A DNA stretch of 38,665 bases from Aquiflexum lacus (GCF_015476655.1 NZ_JABFHF010000041.1:1-38665); one strand, 5' to 3'. Positions 24,978 to 34,313 are shown, counted from the first letter of the stretch. Made by a program: numbers and translations. The notes: generated by a model not told the origin, from the letters alone.

Positions 24978-25541
24978 TTAATCTTTTTTCTTTAACTTAT
25001 TTAATATATCCCATCTTGGGTCTGCGGGTTTTTCTGGAATTTCTTCTTCTCCATATTCATCCGAATCATATTCTTCTGAAAGATAGACCAAGCTACCTTC
25101 TTCTTCAAATTCATCATCATCCATTTCATCCAAATAATCAGGATGGATTTTTTTGGCAGGAATCGCCAATAAAATGAACTCATAGATCAATTGGGCGACA
25201 TTAATACTTGGCGTATCCTTGGTTATCATGAACACGTCTTCACTTATCTCCTGTTCGACCTGTCCATATTTATAAATGACTTTCTCGGCCACTTTCATCG
25301 GATGATCGAATTCTTCCAAGCTTCTGTCACATGTCAACCTAATGGTTCCGGCAATATCAAAATCCGCTTCCATCAATGAAGCAGTTTTGGTAACTGTCAC
25401 ACTAGCAGTGAGATCGGATCCGTTGACCCAGTCATCAGCTTCATAAAATTTAAAGAACTCATCTTTGACTTCAAAAGAAAAGGTATGCTTACCCTCTTTT
25501 AATTTAATGATATCAATATCGTATGCTCTCAAGAATTTCAC
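24978..25541 (-). CDS. yceD: YceD/DUF177 family protein
   Basis: A 187-residue protein of the YceD family, linked to 23S rRNA accumulation and always found next to rpmF. It has the central I-R-L-T-C-D-R-S-L segment in place of the more usual C-x-x-C-L, keeping only one cysteine, and a strongly acidic stretch (D-E-M-D-D-D-E-F-E-E-E) toward the C-terminus. The start codon is GTG at 25539-25541. TAAATTTG lies 25 bases upstream on the minus strand as a -7 box. Confidence 0.88.
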   Translation of the reverse strand: MKFLRAYDIDIIKLKEGKHTFSFEVKDEFFKFYEADDWVNGSDLTASVTVTKTASLMEADFDIAGTIRLTCDRSLEEFDHPMKVAEKVIYKYGQVEQEISEDVFMITKDTPSINVAQLIYEFILLAIPAKKIHPDYLDEMDDDEFEEEGSLVYLSEEYDSDEYGEEEIPEKPADPRWDILNKLKKKD

Positions 25542-25565
25542 GACTCCTCCTGCTTTTCAAGACCG

Positions 25566-25573
25566 CAAATTTA
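25566..25573 (-). promoter_or_regulatory. Candidate -7 box for yceD-rpmF
   Basis: TAAATTTG on the minus strand, an exact TAnnTTTG match 25 bases before the GTG start. The position 19-20 bases upstream is TTTT/ATTT, a weak -33 element. Confidence 0.5.
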
Positions 25574-25661
25574 GGGAAATGCTTGGTAAAATAAAATTTG
25601 GCTGAAAAATAATTTGGTTCATTTTAAAACCTAATCCCAATAGCGGCTTGGATTTTGAATC

Positions 25662-27062
25662 TTACAAATATTTGCTTTTTACAACCATCAGTTTTTCTCT
25701 GGTCATTTCATGCATAGAATAGGGGATACCACCTAATCCCTCGCCTGAGGCATCCCTGCCTCCAAATGGCATCCAATCCACCCTGAAAGCGGTGTGGTCA
25801 TTGACCATGACAGCAGTAGCATTGAGCTTTTGTACAGTATCAAAAGCTTTATCAAGATCTTTGGTGAATACTGCTGCTTGGAAATGGTAATCTAAACTAT
25901 TGGCCTCCTTTATGGCTTTTTCCCGCTCGGCATAAGGATAGACACAAACAACAGGACCGAATACCTCCTCAGTGGATACTTTGGCTTCGCTTGAAGGATT
26001 GTAAATGACTGTCGGTGAATAACAGGTATCCGAAATCTTCTTGCCTCCGCAAAGAATTTTCCCACCACTTTTTTCCGCTTCCAATACCCATTCATGAACC
26101 CGTTCAACTTCTTTTTCTGCAATCAGTGGACCCACTTCCGTATTTTTATCTAAAGGATCCCCAACTATCAATTGCTCTGCAGCCTTTGCGATTTCATCGG
26201 CTAATGCCTGAGAGATAGATTCATGAGCGAATATTTTCTGGACCGATACACAGACCTGCCCGGCATGATAAAATCCACCTTTGACAAGAGCAGGAACCAT
26301 GGTTTTGAAATCTGCATCAGGCTCTACAATAACCGGTGCGGCACCGCCATGTTCTAACGCACATCTTGTTCCAGGTGCTAATTTTGATTTGAGATACCAC
26401 CCTACATTTGCCGATCCAATAAATGACAAGAAATTGATCCGTTTATCTGTTACTAAATCTTCTGCTGATTCATTGTCAATGATCAATACCTGTACCCAAT
26501 CTTTTGGAAGACCTGCTTTGTATAGTAAATCAACAAAAGCCAAACATGATAATGGTGTTGTTGAAGCCGGTTTGACAATAACTGGACATCCTGCTGCAAA
26601 GGCGGTCACAGTTTGATGTACAATCAGATTCAATGGATGGTTGAATGCTGAAATGGAAGCAACCACTCCAATAGGCTCTCTAGTTGTAAATGCAATTCTA
26701 TTTTCCGAAGCTTGTGTCAGACCCATTGGGATTTGTTTACCGGTAAGTCTACCAATTTCCTCAGCGGCAATCTTGACCCCATTGATGGCACGGTTAACTT
26801 CCACTTTCGAATCCTGATAAGGTTTGCCTCCTTCACTTGCGGCAGTATTGGTAAGTTCTTCCAAATCGGCTTTCATCAATTCAGCTACTTTTTCCAAAAT
26901 AGCAATTCTTTCATGGGGAGGGATCCATTTTGATCGGTTCGAAAATAAATCATGTGCTTTTCTCAATGCTTTTTCCACATCTTTTTTTCCATCCATGGGA
27001 ATTTCCTGAATCAGCGTATTGTCAAATGGGGAGAAGACTTTTAATGTTTGGGTATTGCTCAT
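25662..27062 (-). CDS. NAD(P)-dependent aldehyde dehydrogenase
   Basis: A 466-residue member of the aldehyde dehydrogenase superfamily, oxidising an aldehyde to the acid (or acyl product). The catalytic set is complete: Asn141 in F-N-H-P, Glu237 in L-E-H-G-G, and nucleophile Cys271 in G-Q-V-C-V. The residues around Cys271 are Val on both sides, as in succinate-semialdehyde-type and glyceraldehyde-type members; the substrate cannot be read from this. Its start codon overlaps the stop of the ThDP enzyme by 4 bases (ATGA), implying translational coupling and likely a two-step pathway. The gene for a deoxy-sugar-acid dehydratase lies nearby on the same strand, so 2,5-dioxopentanoate is one possible substrate. 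Confidence 0.9.
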   Translation of the reverse strand: MSNTQTLKVFSPFDNTLIQEIPMDGKKDVEKALRKAHDLFSNRSKWIPPHERIAILEKVAELMKADLEELTNTAASEGGKPYQDSKVEVNRAINGVKIAAEEIGRLTGKQIPMGLTQASENRIAFTTREPIGVVASISAFNHPLNLIVHQTVTAFAAGCPVIVKPASTTPLSCLAFVDLLYKAGLPKDWVQVLIIDNESAEDLVTDKRINFLSFIGSANVGWYLKSKLAPGTRCALEHGGAAPVIVEPDADFKTMVPALVKGGFYHAGQVCVSVQKIFAHESISQALADEIAKAAEQLIVGDPLDKNTEVGPLIAEKEVERVHEWVLEAEKSGGKILCGGKKISDTCYSPTVIYNPSSEAKVSTEEVFGPVVCVYPYAEREKAIKEANSLDYHFQAAVFTKDLDKAFDTVQKLNATAVMVNDHTAFRVDWMPFGGRDASGEGLGGIPYSMHEMTREKLMVVKSKYL

Positions 27063-28699
27063 AATTTTTCAGTTTTTTCTTTTAACATGACATTTAAAAT
27101 GGGGTGGTTTAGAGAGTAATCCACAGGTAAGTCAATGATGTGTACAGCCTTTTTTTCAAGACAATGGTTGAGAATATCTTGAAAATCAGCATCATTGTTT
27201 GGTCTATGGCCTTTGGTACCATAGCTCTCAGCATACATCACAAAATCAGGATTGTTATAATCCAGACCAAAATCATCAAAACCCAGATCCTGCTGCTTCC
27301 ATTTAATCATTCCGTATGCTTTGTCATTTAGGATGATGATTGTCAAATGAAGACCCAACCTTACGGCTGTCTCTATTTCCTGAGAGTTCATCATAAATCC
27401 CCCATCTCCGACAACTGCCACGACATTTCTTTCAGGGTAAAGCATTTTGACCATCATCGCTGAAGGTAAGCCTGCACCCATTGAAGCCAAAGCATTGTCA
27501 AGTAAAAGGGTGTTGGGTTGATGGCAAGTGTAATTCCTTGCAAACCAAAGTTTATAGATTCCATTATCCAGTGTAATGATGTCTTTCGAATCCAGTTTTT
27601 TTCTCAGTAAGTTCACCAATCTCTGTGGCAACATGGGAAACCTTTCGTCGAGGAAATATTTTGATAAATGTTCCGAAACCTCTTTTTTTACCTTTTTATA
27701 AAAGTCAAAGTTCCAATCATCTTGAATCAAAGTGTGTTCTGTCAATTTTTTAACGGAACTAGTAATGTCTCCGACCACATTTAATTGGGGAAAGTATACC
27801 GGGTCGACTTCAGCAGGAGAAAAATTGACATGGATGACTTTTTTACCATTGTTTTTCATAAAAAAGGGTGGTTTTTCAATCACATCATGGCCTACATTGA
27901 TAATCAGGTCAGCTTCCTGTATTGCGGCATGAATAAAATCTTTACTTGATAATGCAGCAGTCCCTAAATACTGCGAATGCCTTTCATCAATAACGCCTTT
28001 TCCCATTTGCGTTGTAAAAAAATAAATACCGGTCTGATCGACAAAGTCACGGAGTGCATCACAGGTTACTTTACGGTTGGCACCCGCACCGATAAGCAGT
28101 AGAGGCATTTTGGCAGCATGGATCATTTCCACAGCTTTTTCGATTGCCTTATGATCAGGTTTTGGAATGATATGTCCCACGACTTTGAATACACTTTCCT
28201 CACAATCTTCCTGCGCGATGTCTTCCGGAAGTTCCAAATGTACCGCCCCAGGTTTTTCTTCTATGGCCAATCTGAAAGCTTCCCGCACATTTGACGAAAT
28301 ATTGTTGCCGTCTATAACTTGTTTGGTAAACTTGGTGATAGGTCTCATCATATCGACCACATCAATGATCTGAAAACGAGCTTGTTTACTTTTTTTGATT
28401 GGTTTTTGACCGGTAATCATTAACATGGGCATACCCCCTAATTGCGCATAGGCAGCGGGGGTGACAAGGTTGGTTGCACCGGGACCCAAGGTGGCCAAAC
28501 ATACACCGGGTTTGCCAGTCAATCTGCCATAGGTAGCAGCCATAAAACCTGCACCCTGTTCATGTCTGTTGACAATCAATTTTATTTTCGAATTCTTAAG
28601 GGATTGAAGAAAATCAAGATTTTCCTCTCCCGGTACTCCAAAAATGTACTCTACTCCCTCATTTTCTAGGGCTTTGACAAAAAGGTCTGACGCTTTCAT
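27059..28699 (-). CDS. Thiamine-diphosphate enzyme, acetolactate-synthase-like
   Basis: A 546-residue ThDP enzyme with the three-domain acetolactate synthase layout. The catalytic Glu47 lies in N-R-H-E-Q-G-A, with a conserved F-M-A-A-T-Y-G-R-L-T-G following. The C-terminal pyrophosphate motif is V-V-G-D-G-G-F-M-M-N-S-Q, ending in I-L-N-D. K-A-Y-G-M-I-K-W-K-Q resembles the catabolic AlsS group. No small regulatory subunit or ilvC is nearby, so a biosynthetic role is unlikely. Coupling to an aldehyde dehydrogenase suggests it may instead decarboxylate a 2-keto acid to an aldehyde for that enzyme. Acetolactate synthase and 2-keto-acid decarboxylase are both open. Confidence 0.85.
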   Translation of the reverse strand: MKASDLFVKALENEGVEYIFGVPGEENLDFLQSLKNSKIKLIVNRHEQGAGFMAATYGRLTGKPGVCLATLGPGATNLVTPAAYAQLGGMPMLMITGQKPIKKSKQARFQIIDVVDMMRPITKFTKQVIDGNNISSNVREAFRLAIEEKPGAVHLELPEDIAQEDCEESVFKVVGHIIPKPDHKAIEKAVEMIHAAKMPLLLIGAGANRKVTCDALRDFVDQTGIYFFTTQMGKGVIDERHSQYLGTAALSSKDFIHAAIQEADLIINVGHDVIEKPPFFMKNNGKKVIHVNFSPAEVDPVYFPQLNVVGDITSSVKKLTEHTLIQDDWNFDFYKKVKKEVSEHLSKYFLDERFPMLPQRLVNLLRKKLDSKDIITLDNGIYKLWFARNYTCHQPNTLLLDNALASMGAGLPSAMMVKMLYPERNVVAVVGDGGFMMNSQEIETAVRLGLHLTIIILNDKAYGMIKWKQQDLGFDDFGLDYNNPDFVMYAESYGTKGHRPNNDADFQDILNHCLEKKAVHIIDLPVDYSLNHPILNVMLKEKTEKL

Positions 28700-28903
28700 G
28701 GTTGGTTTCTGTTTGTATTAAAAACTCACTACTCACATACAACCACAATTTCATCAGATTGATTGCGTAAAAAATGAATATTATTTCTTTTTATTTGAAA
28801 ATTAAGACATTTTTTTCTTCTCAGTTAAGACTATAATTTGTAATTTTAAAAGAATACATTGTTTTTATTCAATCGTTTCATTTAACCAGAAACCCCAAAA
28901 AGC

Positions 28904-29068
28904 ATGTTATCGTTTGTCATCACCGCGCTTGTCATTGCACTTATTGCCGCCATACTCGGATTCACAGGTATAGCCAAGGGTTTAGCTGCAATTGCCAAAT
29001 TTGTCTTCTACATTTTCATCGTGATCTTCCTGATTACTTTGATTATTGGTTTGGTCAACGGTTTTTAA
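28904..29068 (+). CDS. DUF1328/YtjA-family small membrane protein
   Basis: A 54-residue protein made of two hydrophobic helices (about 2-20 and 31-50) joined by a short G-I-A-K-G-L-A-A-I-A-K turn, the pattern of the DUF1328/UPF0391 inner-membrane family, whose role is unknown though often stress-related. ATG at 28904 to TAA at 29066-29068. It is divergent from the ThDP gene. An inverted repeat (GATTAATCGT at 29097-29106, ACGATTATC at 29124-29132) followed by TTTT lies downstream and may terminate it. Confidence 0.88.
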   Translation: MLSFVITALVIALIAAILGFTGIAKGLAAIAKFVFYIFIVIFLITLIIGLVNGF

Positions 29069-29199
29069 TGGCGTTAAAGAAAAACTCAAAATGCTTGATT
29101 AATCGTCTATGGGCAAAATATCTACGATTATCTTTTGTCTATTTTGAGATATCAAAAGGATACTGATAGGGTACTTCTATAGGTTTAATTATTTAGAAA

Positions 29200-29919
29200 T
29201 CAAACTCCTGTCAATTCCCTGAATTTCACACTCTGTCTTTGACTCAGGTCTATTTTCTGACCGTTTTGCATTTCTACCAACAAAGTACTGTTAAAGTAAG
29301 GCTCTATGTTTTTGACATAATTCAGGTTGATGATGAATTGTCTGTTTGCTCTAAAAAACACTTCTTCAGGTAGTCGGCTCTCCATATAGGTAAGGGACTT
29401 GTGTAATAGTGGTTTTTTGTTTTCAAAGTAAACTTTGACATAATTTCCCTCGCTTTCGATAAGGAAAATGTCCTTTACCGGAACAAAGAAACACTTTTCC
29501 CCATCTTTTATAAAAATCTTTTTTTCGAGACCAAGTTTGTCCTGTGCACTGCCAGCATTTTCCTTTAACTTTTTCTCCACTTTCGCAATTGCATCTTTGA
29601 GCCTTTCAGGATTGATCGGTTTTAAAATATAATCCAGTGCATTGACTTCAAAGGCTTTGATGGCGTATTCATCATAAGCAGTTACAAAAATGACCTCAGG
29701 TACCTCATCCAACTTGCTTAATAATTCGAATCCATCCATTCCGGGCATGTTTATATCTAAAAATATCAATTCCGGTTTGAGAATATTGATATCTTCTATA
29801 GCTTTTAGAACCCTATCGTTTTTACCTATTAACTCCAGCTTGGGATAGGGGAGCAATAAAGTTTCCAGTTCTCGAATTGCCAAAATCTCATCATCAACGA
29901 TGTAACATTTCTTTGTCAT
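29200..29919 (-). CDS. LytTR-type response regulator
   Basis: A 239-residue regulator. The N-terminal receiver has Asp9-Asp10, the phosphorylated Asp55 in L-I-F-L-D-I-N-M-P-G, and Lys in I-L-K-P. The C-terminal LytTR DNA-binding domain (about 130-236) shows I-F-L-I-E-S-E-G-N-Y-V-K-V-Y and F-F-R-A-N-R-Q-F-I-I-N-L. Its start overlaps the kinase gene by 26 bases, so the two are translated from one message. Targets are unknown; the ThDP-ALDH operon and DUF1328 gene are the nearest candidates. Confidence 0.95.
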   Translation of the reverse strand: MTKKCYIVDDEILAIRELETLLLPYPKLELIGKNDRVLKAIEDINILKPELIFLDINMPGMDGFELLSKLDEVPEVIFVTAYDEYAIKAFEVNALDYILKPINPERLKDAIAKVEKKLKENAGSAQDKLGLEKKIFIKDGEKCFFVPVKDIFLIESEGNYVKVYFENKKPLLHKSLTYMESRLPEEVFFRANRQFIINLNYVKNIEPYFNSTLLVEMQNGQKIDLSQRQSVKFRELTGV

Positions 29920-30976
29920 AGCTAGTGTAAGTTAATGGATATATGATGGTTACGGAAATTTGGTCTGGTAATTTGTTGCTAAGGTTGATTTCTGCATTTT
30001 CTCCAAAAAGGCTCTTGAGTCTTTTCCTGATATTGTTCAGACCAATTCCTTTATGTTCACCGATTTTGAGTTTACCTGGATTTGTCACCTCGATTTTAAA
30101 CATTTTGGAAGAAATTGATGAGGTGATCCCGATGACTCCACCATCTGGCAAATGATTGATGCCATGTTTGATTGCATTTTCGGCAAGGGTGAGGACCATA
30201 GCAGGGGGTACTTTTGCATCTAGAGAATCAGCCTCAAGGTCAATATTCACATCCAAACGGTCCCCAAATCTTATTTTTTCCAGTTCAAGGTATTTTACCA
30301 CTTCATTGATTTCATCTGAAAGATTGATCAACAGCGTTTTTTCATAGTTAAGTGTAAATCGTAAAAGTTCACTGAGTTTAATGATTGCTTCTCTCGCTTT
30401 GTCAGCATCGATAAGAACAAGGGCTTTAATACTGTTAAGCGCATTGAACAGGAAATGTGGGTTTAATTGAGACTTCAACAGTTCGAGTTCAGAGGTTTTT
30501 ACAAGTGTTTCTATCAGAAGTTTTTGTTCTGAGATATCTTTGTTCCTGTTTAAGATATGGTACAAGTAGTAAATAATGATCCAAACAACCACATACCTTG
30601 CAACATTCATCATCTGGCCAAAAAATTGAATTAAAAATACCTCAAAAGATGGAAGATCAGTTTCTGTAAAAATCAATGGAAGGAAAAAGATGACCACCAT
30701 CGTGAGGGTAATGAAAAAAGTGTCCAACAATGCCCTGAACCAAATCCGTGAAAGACTTTTTTCAAACAAGGAAGGCTTGATGAAGAGGTTTTTGTAAATG
30801 TGAGAGGCCAACAATCCTGACAAAGACAGCAAACAAAATTGAACTACAAAATGCCAATCAAACCTCTGGATAATGAAGAAAGTATAATTGATGGTTTCAA
30901 CAAACACAATAGAACTCCATCCTAAGATCTGTAACAACCAGTATTTTTGGGTCTTTGTCAGGTTTAATTTTTGCAT
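29894..30976 (-). CDS. LytS-like sensor histidine kinase
   Basis: A 360-residue membrane kinase of the His_kinase (PF06580-type) group. Four hydrophobic segments lie in the N-terminal 155 residues. The phosphoacceptor region is L-K-S-Q-L-N-P-H-F-L-F-N-A-L-N-S, with the conserved H in N-P-H-F. The C-terminal ATPase shows A-E-N-A-I-K-H-G and G-I-G-L-N-N-I-R-K-R-L. It has no periplasmic sensor domain, only short loops, so it may sense the membrane itself. It pairs with the overlapping LytTR regulator. Confidence 0.95.
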   Translation of the reverse strand: MQKLNLTKTQKYWLLQILGWSSIVFVETINYTFFIIQRFDWHFVVQFCLLSLSGLLASHIYKNLFIKPSLFEKSLSRIWFRALLDTFFITLTMVVIFFLPLIFTETDLPSFEVFLIQFFGQMMNVARYVVVWIIIYYLYHILNRNKDISEQKLLIETLVKTSELELLKSQLNPHFLFNALNSIKALVLIDADKAREAIIKLSELLRFTLNYEKTLLINLSDEINEVVKYLELEKIRFGDRLDVNIDLEADSLDAKVPPAMVLTLAENAIKHGINHLPDGGVIGITSSISSKMFKIEVTNPGKLKIGEHKGIGLNNIRKRLKSLFGENAEINLSNKLPDQISVTIIYPLTYTSYDKEMLHR

Positions 30977-31101
30977 AGCACAATCGAATTGGCCATAATC
31001 TGAACCGATTCATGACAAATTTCAGAAAATCATTTATTATTTCTGAATTAGAATACAGGGTTGCATGTTTATGGGGATGAATGTAGGACGAAAGATGGAT
31101 T

Positions 31102-31932
31102 TTAGCCTATTGCAACCACATTTTTCAAAATACCAATGGCTCCGATTTCAATACTTACAATATCACCTTCTTGGAGAGTAAAGGTATCATCAGGCACCAA
31201 GCAGGTTCCGGTCATCAGGTATACTCCATCAGGAAAGCTCATTTCCCTGAAAAGAAATCCAGCCAATTCCTCGTGTCCTCTTTTCATTTGATTGATGGAA
31301 ATATCTCCTTCAAAAACCACCTTTGCATCCCTTTCTATTTTCATCAGTATCTTGCTGTCCGGATCTATTGGCTTTTCGGGAACCAGGAGACAAGGTCCAA
31401 TAGCTGCGGCAAAATCATAGCATTTTGCTTGTGGGAGGTATAATGGGTTTTCGCCTTCAATATCTCTTGAGCTCATGTCATTTCCTATCGTGTAACCAAC
31501 GATTTTTCCAGAAGAATTGATGAACAAAGTCAGTTCCGGTTCAGGTACATTCCATTTTGAATCTTTACGGATATTGACTTTACCCCCAGGATGGGCAACC
31601 CTGTAATGCGTAGATTTGAAAAACAATTCGGGTCTTTCAGCTTCATAGACTTTGGAATAAAAGACATCTGCACCACTGTCTTTGGATTCTTCCATCCTTG
31701 CCTCCCTGCTCCTGAAATAAGTAACTCCTGCAGCCCAGATTTCCTGAGTTCCAATTGGCGCCTGGAGCATATCAGCTGTCCAATTGATTTCACTAGAAGG
31801 CTTAATCTGTTGTTTAAGTTTTTGGAAAAGATCTTCTTGGTTGACCAAAGAATTCCAGTCCTTAGTATCAGCAAGGTAATGTTTGCCTTCTGATTCGATG
31901 ATGATGTTGTTTGAAGATTTGAAAATTCTCAT
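31102..31932 (-). CDS. FAH-fold dehydratase, 2-keto-3-deoxy-pentonate type
   Basis: A 276-residue fumarylacetoacetate-hydrolase-fold protein. The segments [18 protein letters not shown] and [19 protein letters not shown] match what I recall of archaeal and bacterial 2-keto-3-deoxy-D-arabinonate/xylonate dehydratases more closely than acylpyruvases. These Mg-dependent enzymes convert the deoxy-keto acid to 2,5-dioxopentanoate in the non-phosphorylating pentose pathway. Metal ligands are the Glu residues of E-P-E and the Asp of D-M-S-S-R-D. It stands alone on the minus strand. The preceding pathway enzymes (pentonate dehydratase, pentose dehydrogenase) are not in the window. Confidence 0.82.
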   Translation of the reverse strand: MRIFKSSNNIIIESEGKHYLADTKDWNSLVNQEDLFQKLKQQIKPSSEINWTADMLQAPIGTQEIWAAGVTYFRSREARMEESKDSGADVFYSKVYEAERPELFFKSTHYRVAHPGGKVNIRKDSKWNVPEPELTLFINSSGKIVGYTIGNDMSSRDIEGENPLYLPQAKCYDFAAAIGPCLLVPEKPIDPDSKILMKIERDAKVVFEGDISINQMKRGHEELAGFLFREMSFPDGVYLMTGTCLVPDDTFTLQEGDIVSIEIGAIGILKNVVAIG

Positions 31933-32030
31933 AGAAATAGGTTTAAAGGTTTATTGGGCGCTTTTCTTATAAATGTATTTTTGACAATTTAATTCGTGAA
32001 TATTATATTTTTAAAAGAAGGAATCAAGTA

Positions 32031-32654
32031 TTATTTTATTTTCATCACTTCATCAGCAAATAGGAATTCCTGCCCATCACTGAGTTTGATAAAGATGTCA
32101 AAGATCAATTCAGTCTCGCCAGTTATGGACTCATTCCATTTAAGGAAAAAAGATTCTCCCAAATAAAACTTTTGTTCTTCTTCAAGAAGAGAAATAATGG
32201 CTTGACCATCAATTGAAGGATAATTTGATATTAAAAATTTTTCTGAAATATCCTGTGCTTCAAGGATAAGATTGCTTTCAGATAGGACAGTTTCTTTTTT
32301 ATTGATTATCTTAAGTTCGGCAATATGCTGAAATGAGATATTAGGGGCAGGAGAACATGCATAAACGCTATTAAAAAAATGAAAGCTGAATTTAAAATCT
32401 TGGTTTTCTGTCAAATATTCAAATCCTGAAATTTCAATTACTTTAAAATATTGGTCTTTTGCATAAAATAAATCTGGATTGAAAGCTGAAGTTCCAATCA
32501 CCAGATCGCCAATAGTTAAATCTTTAATCGAAAATTCTCTCATAGGAATAGGTGAACCACATCCACAGGAGTCACGACAAAATAAGTCACATGACATCGG
32601 AATAATTCCGAAAGCGAGCATCATTGTCCAGATTGCAATCAATTTCTTTTTCAT
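32031..32654 (-). CDS. Hypothetical lipoprotein
   Basis: 207 residues from ATG 32654, with the signal M-K-K-K-L-I-A-I-W-T-M-M-L-A-F-G-I-I-P-M-S-C and a lipobox Cys, followed by a cluster of cysteines (C-D-L-F-C-R-D-S-C-G-C-G) that may form disulfides. The rest is a beta-rich domain I do not recognise. Its start is 2 bases after the stop of the DUF1905-like gene. A TTG at 32660 would extend it by two residues only. Confidence 0.65.
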   Translation of the reverse strand: MKKKLIAIWTMMLAFGIIPMSCDLFCRDSCGCGSPIPMREFSIKDLTIGDLVIGTSAFNPDLFYAKDQYFKVIEISGFEYLTENQDFKFSFHFFNSVYACSPAPNISFQHIAELKIINKKETVLSESNLILEAQDISEKFLISNYPSIDGQAIISLLEEEQKFYLGESFFLKWNESITGETELIFDIFIKLSDGQEFLFADEVMKIK

Positions 32655-32656
32655 AT

Positions 32657-33118
32657 TCAATAATCAAGTTTTTCTATCATCTTGACGATCCTTTCCACTC
32701 GAGTGTCCTGTTTTTTCGCATCTAATATTGATTCGATATAAAGTTTTTGTTCCCAATCTGCTAATTCAAAAAACCTCGACATTGCCTTGGGGGCATCTTT
32801 AAGACAATCCATGATTTCATCAGGAATGCCCTGAGGTCTTTCATCGTTGAAAAGTTGGATATGAACCAGGTCCCCGGCTTCTTTTTTGATGGCTTTTCTG
32901 ATTTTTGCATTTACAGGTAAAAATAAAAGTCCATTTCCAAATGGCATCAATTTGAAATTATCCAGTTGAAAATTGTCAATATGTCCCTGCACCTTCATCC
33001 AACCAAATGGAAACCGTTTTTCCATTGGGATTTCCGGAATCAGCGCATAGGTCCAGCCTCCTTTACCAGGAAATTTTTCCAAAAGATAGTCTTTATCAGT
33101 AAGAGCCAATTTTTTCAT
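32657..33118 (-). CDS. DUF1905 / YdeI-like protein
   Basis: 153 residues with two recognisable parts. An N-terminal DUF1905-like barrel has G-K-G-G-W-T-Y-A-L-I-P and F-G-W-M-K-V-Q-G-H-I-D. A C-terminal YdeI/OmpD-associated helical region has W-E-Q-K-L-Y-I-E-S-I-L-D-A-K-K-Q-D-T-R-V. The family has a bacteriocin-protection label from old work but its biochemical role is unknown. It is followed directly by the lipoprotein gene and preceded by 208 bases without another gene. Confidence 0.85.
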   Translation of the reverse strand: MKKLALTDKDYLLEKFPGKGGWTYALIPEIPMEKRFPFGWMKVQGHIDNFQLDNFKLMPFGNGLLFLPVNAKIRKAIKKEAGDLVHIQLFNDERPQGIPDEIMDCLKDAPKAMSRFFELADWEQKLYIESILDAKKQDTRVERIVKMIEKLDY

Positions 33119-33326
33119 TAATCAAAATCTCAATACGATTTGATTCTAAATTTATAAAATATAATTGATGCAAACTAGGTGTTACAAATAACTCATTATC
33201 GTTCAATACCTAAGGGTGTGCGATTTTTTGTTATTGGAAATTGATGATAGGAAATCCACGTTTTCTTGGTTGAATTATGCGGAAGGGGAAGCAATAAGGT
33301 TGGTTAGTTGAGGATCGGGGCTTGAT

Positions 33327-34313
33327 TTAGAAAGTTTTTTTTGATAAATCCGGTTTCCCAGATTTGAATTTTTCACCATAGCCGCTCTTATTCAGAAACT
33401 TTCGGAAATTGTTGGTTTTGAGGATTTCATTCAATGCTTTTTCTTTGTCAGCAGCTTGATTATAATAAGCTTCACATATCCTATAACCTATAAAATAGCC
33501 CAAGTCCGCAGGGCGATCTTTGGAGTTGTTTCCGTTATATAACCACTTGCTATAATCATTACCGTACATTTCTTGGGAGAATTCATTCCAGATTTGTTCC
33601 TCATTTTCGTATGCGTAAGTGTACATATTGTCATTGATGGAAGTTCCGGTGACCTTCTTGGCAATAAAGTCTGCTGCACCTTCCATGATGGTCATTGTCA
33701 ACAAACGATGTCTAAAATGACCCCATACCACTCCCGGACCAATTCGTTGTTGAGTATGCACGATTTCATGTGCTGTAAATTCGAGGATCATGGGCTTTTT
33801 GGGCAGGGTATGTTTTAGCCATCCGTTCATCCCATCCCGAACAGTAGCGCTGTCTGAGGCAACCATTTCTGTACCGATTAGAAGCCAACCGCCTTTCACA
33901 GTACCGCCTGTTGACAAAATTCCAATGGCAAAACATATATCCGGAGCTTTGAAGTTTTTTAAGGATTGCCCATACAAATCCATCTGATTTATGATTTCCG
34001 ACCGGTAACCGGCCACTGAAAGTGTATTGTTTCTCACGGATTTCCAATATTCAGGATACCGACCGATCTGATAGATGTATTTTTCGGCTGTAAGGTCTCT
34101 GACTTTGATCAGCTTTTTGAAACCCTGACTGGCTTTACCTAAATATAGGACTTCTATGATCTGTACGCTGTCTTTCTTTGTTTTGGCATTGTGTAACCTA
34201 TCGAAAGCATCCCAAAAATTATCAATATCTGAGGTGATAATAGTAGGTGTTTGTCCTTTTGAAAAAGACCAAGAAAGCAGAAGGAGTATATATGCGAGAA
34301 GTAAACTTTTCAA
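33327..34313 (-). CDS. Secreted HExxH zinc-peptidase-like protein (DUF2268/GldB-like)
   Basis: A 328-residue protein with an N-terminal signal peptide (M-K-S-L-L-L-A-Y-I-L-L-L-L-S-W-S-F-S, cleavage near K-G-Q). H-E-I-V-H at 182-186 is a zinc motif and Glu211 in I-M-E-G-A-A-D is a likely third ligand. D-L-G-Y-F-I-G-Y-R near the C-terminus links it to the lipoprotein at 281-1261. The start codon is TTG at 34311-34313; no ATG sits nearby and the signal peptide begins exactly there. It has no lipobox, unlike its relative. It is divergent from a sensor kinase gene. Substrate unknown. Confidence 0.6.
   Translation of the reverse strand: MKSLLLAYILLLLSWSFSKGQTPTIITSDIDNFWDAFDRLHNAKTKKDSVQIIEVLYLGKASQGFKKLIKVRDLTAEKYIYQIGRYPEYWKSVRNNTLSVAGYRSEIINQMDLYGQSLKNFKAPDICFAIGILSTGGTVKGGWLLIGTEMVASDSATVRDGMNGWLKHTLPKKPMILEFTAHEIVHTQQRIGPGVVWGHFRHRLLTMTIMEGAADFIAKKVTGTSINDNMYTYAYENEEQIWNEFSQEMYGNDYSKWLYNGNNSKDRPADLGYFIGYRICEAYYNQAADKEKALNEILKTNNFRKFLNKSGYGEKFKSGKPDLSKKTF

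Noticed and set aside
27059-28699. Biosynthetic acetolactate synthase (ilvB)
   Set aside because: No ilvN, ilvC or other branched-chain genes adjoin it, and the active-site region looks like the catabolic or decarboxylase type.
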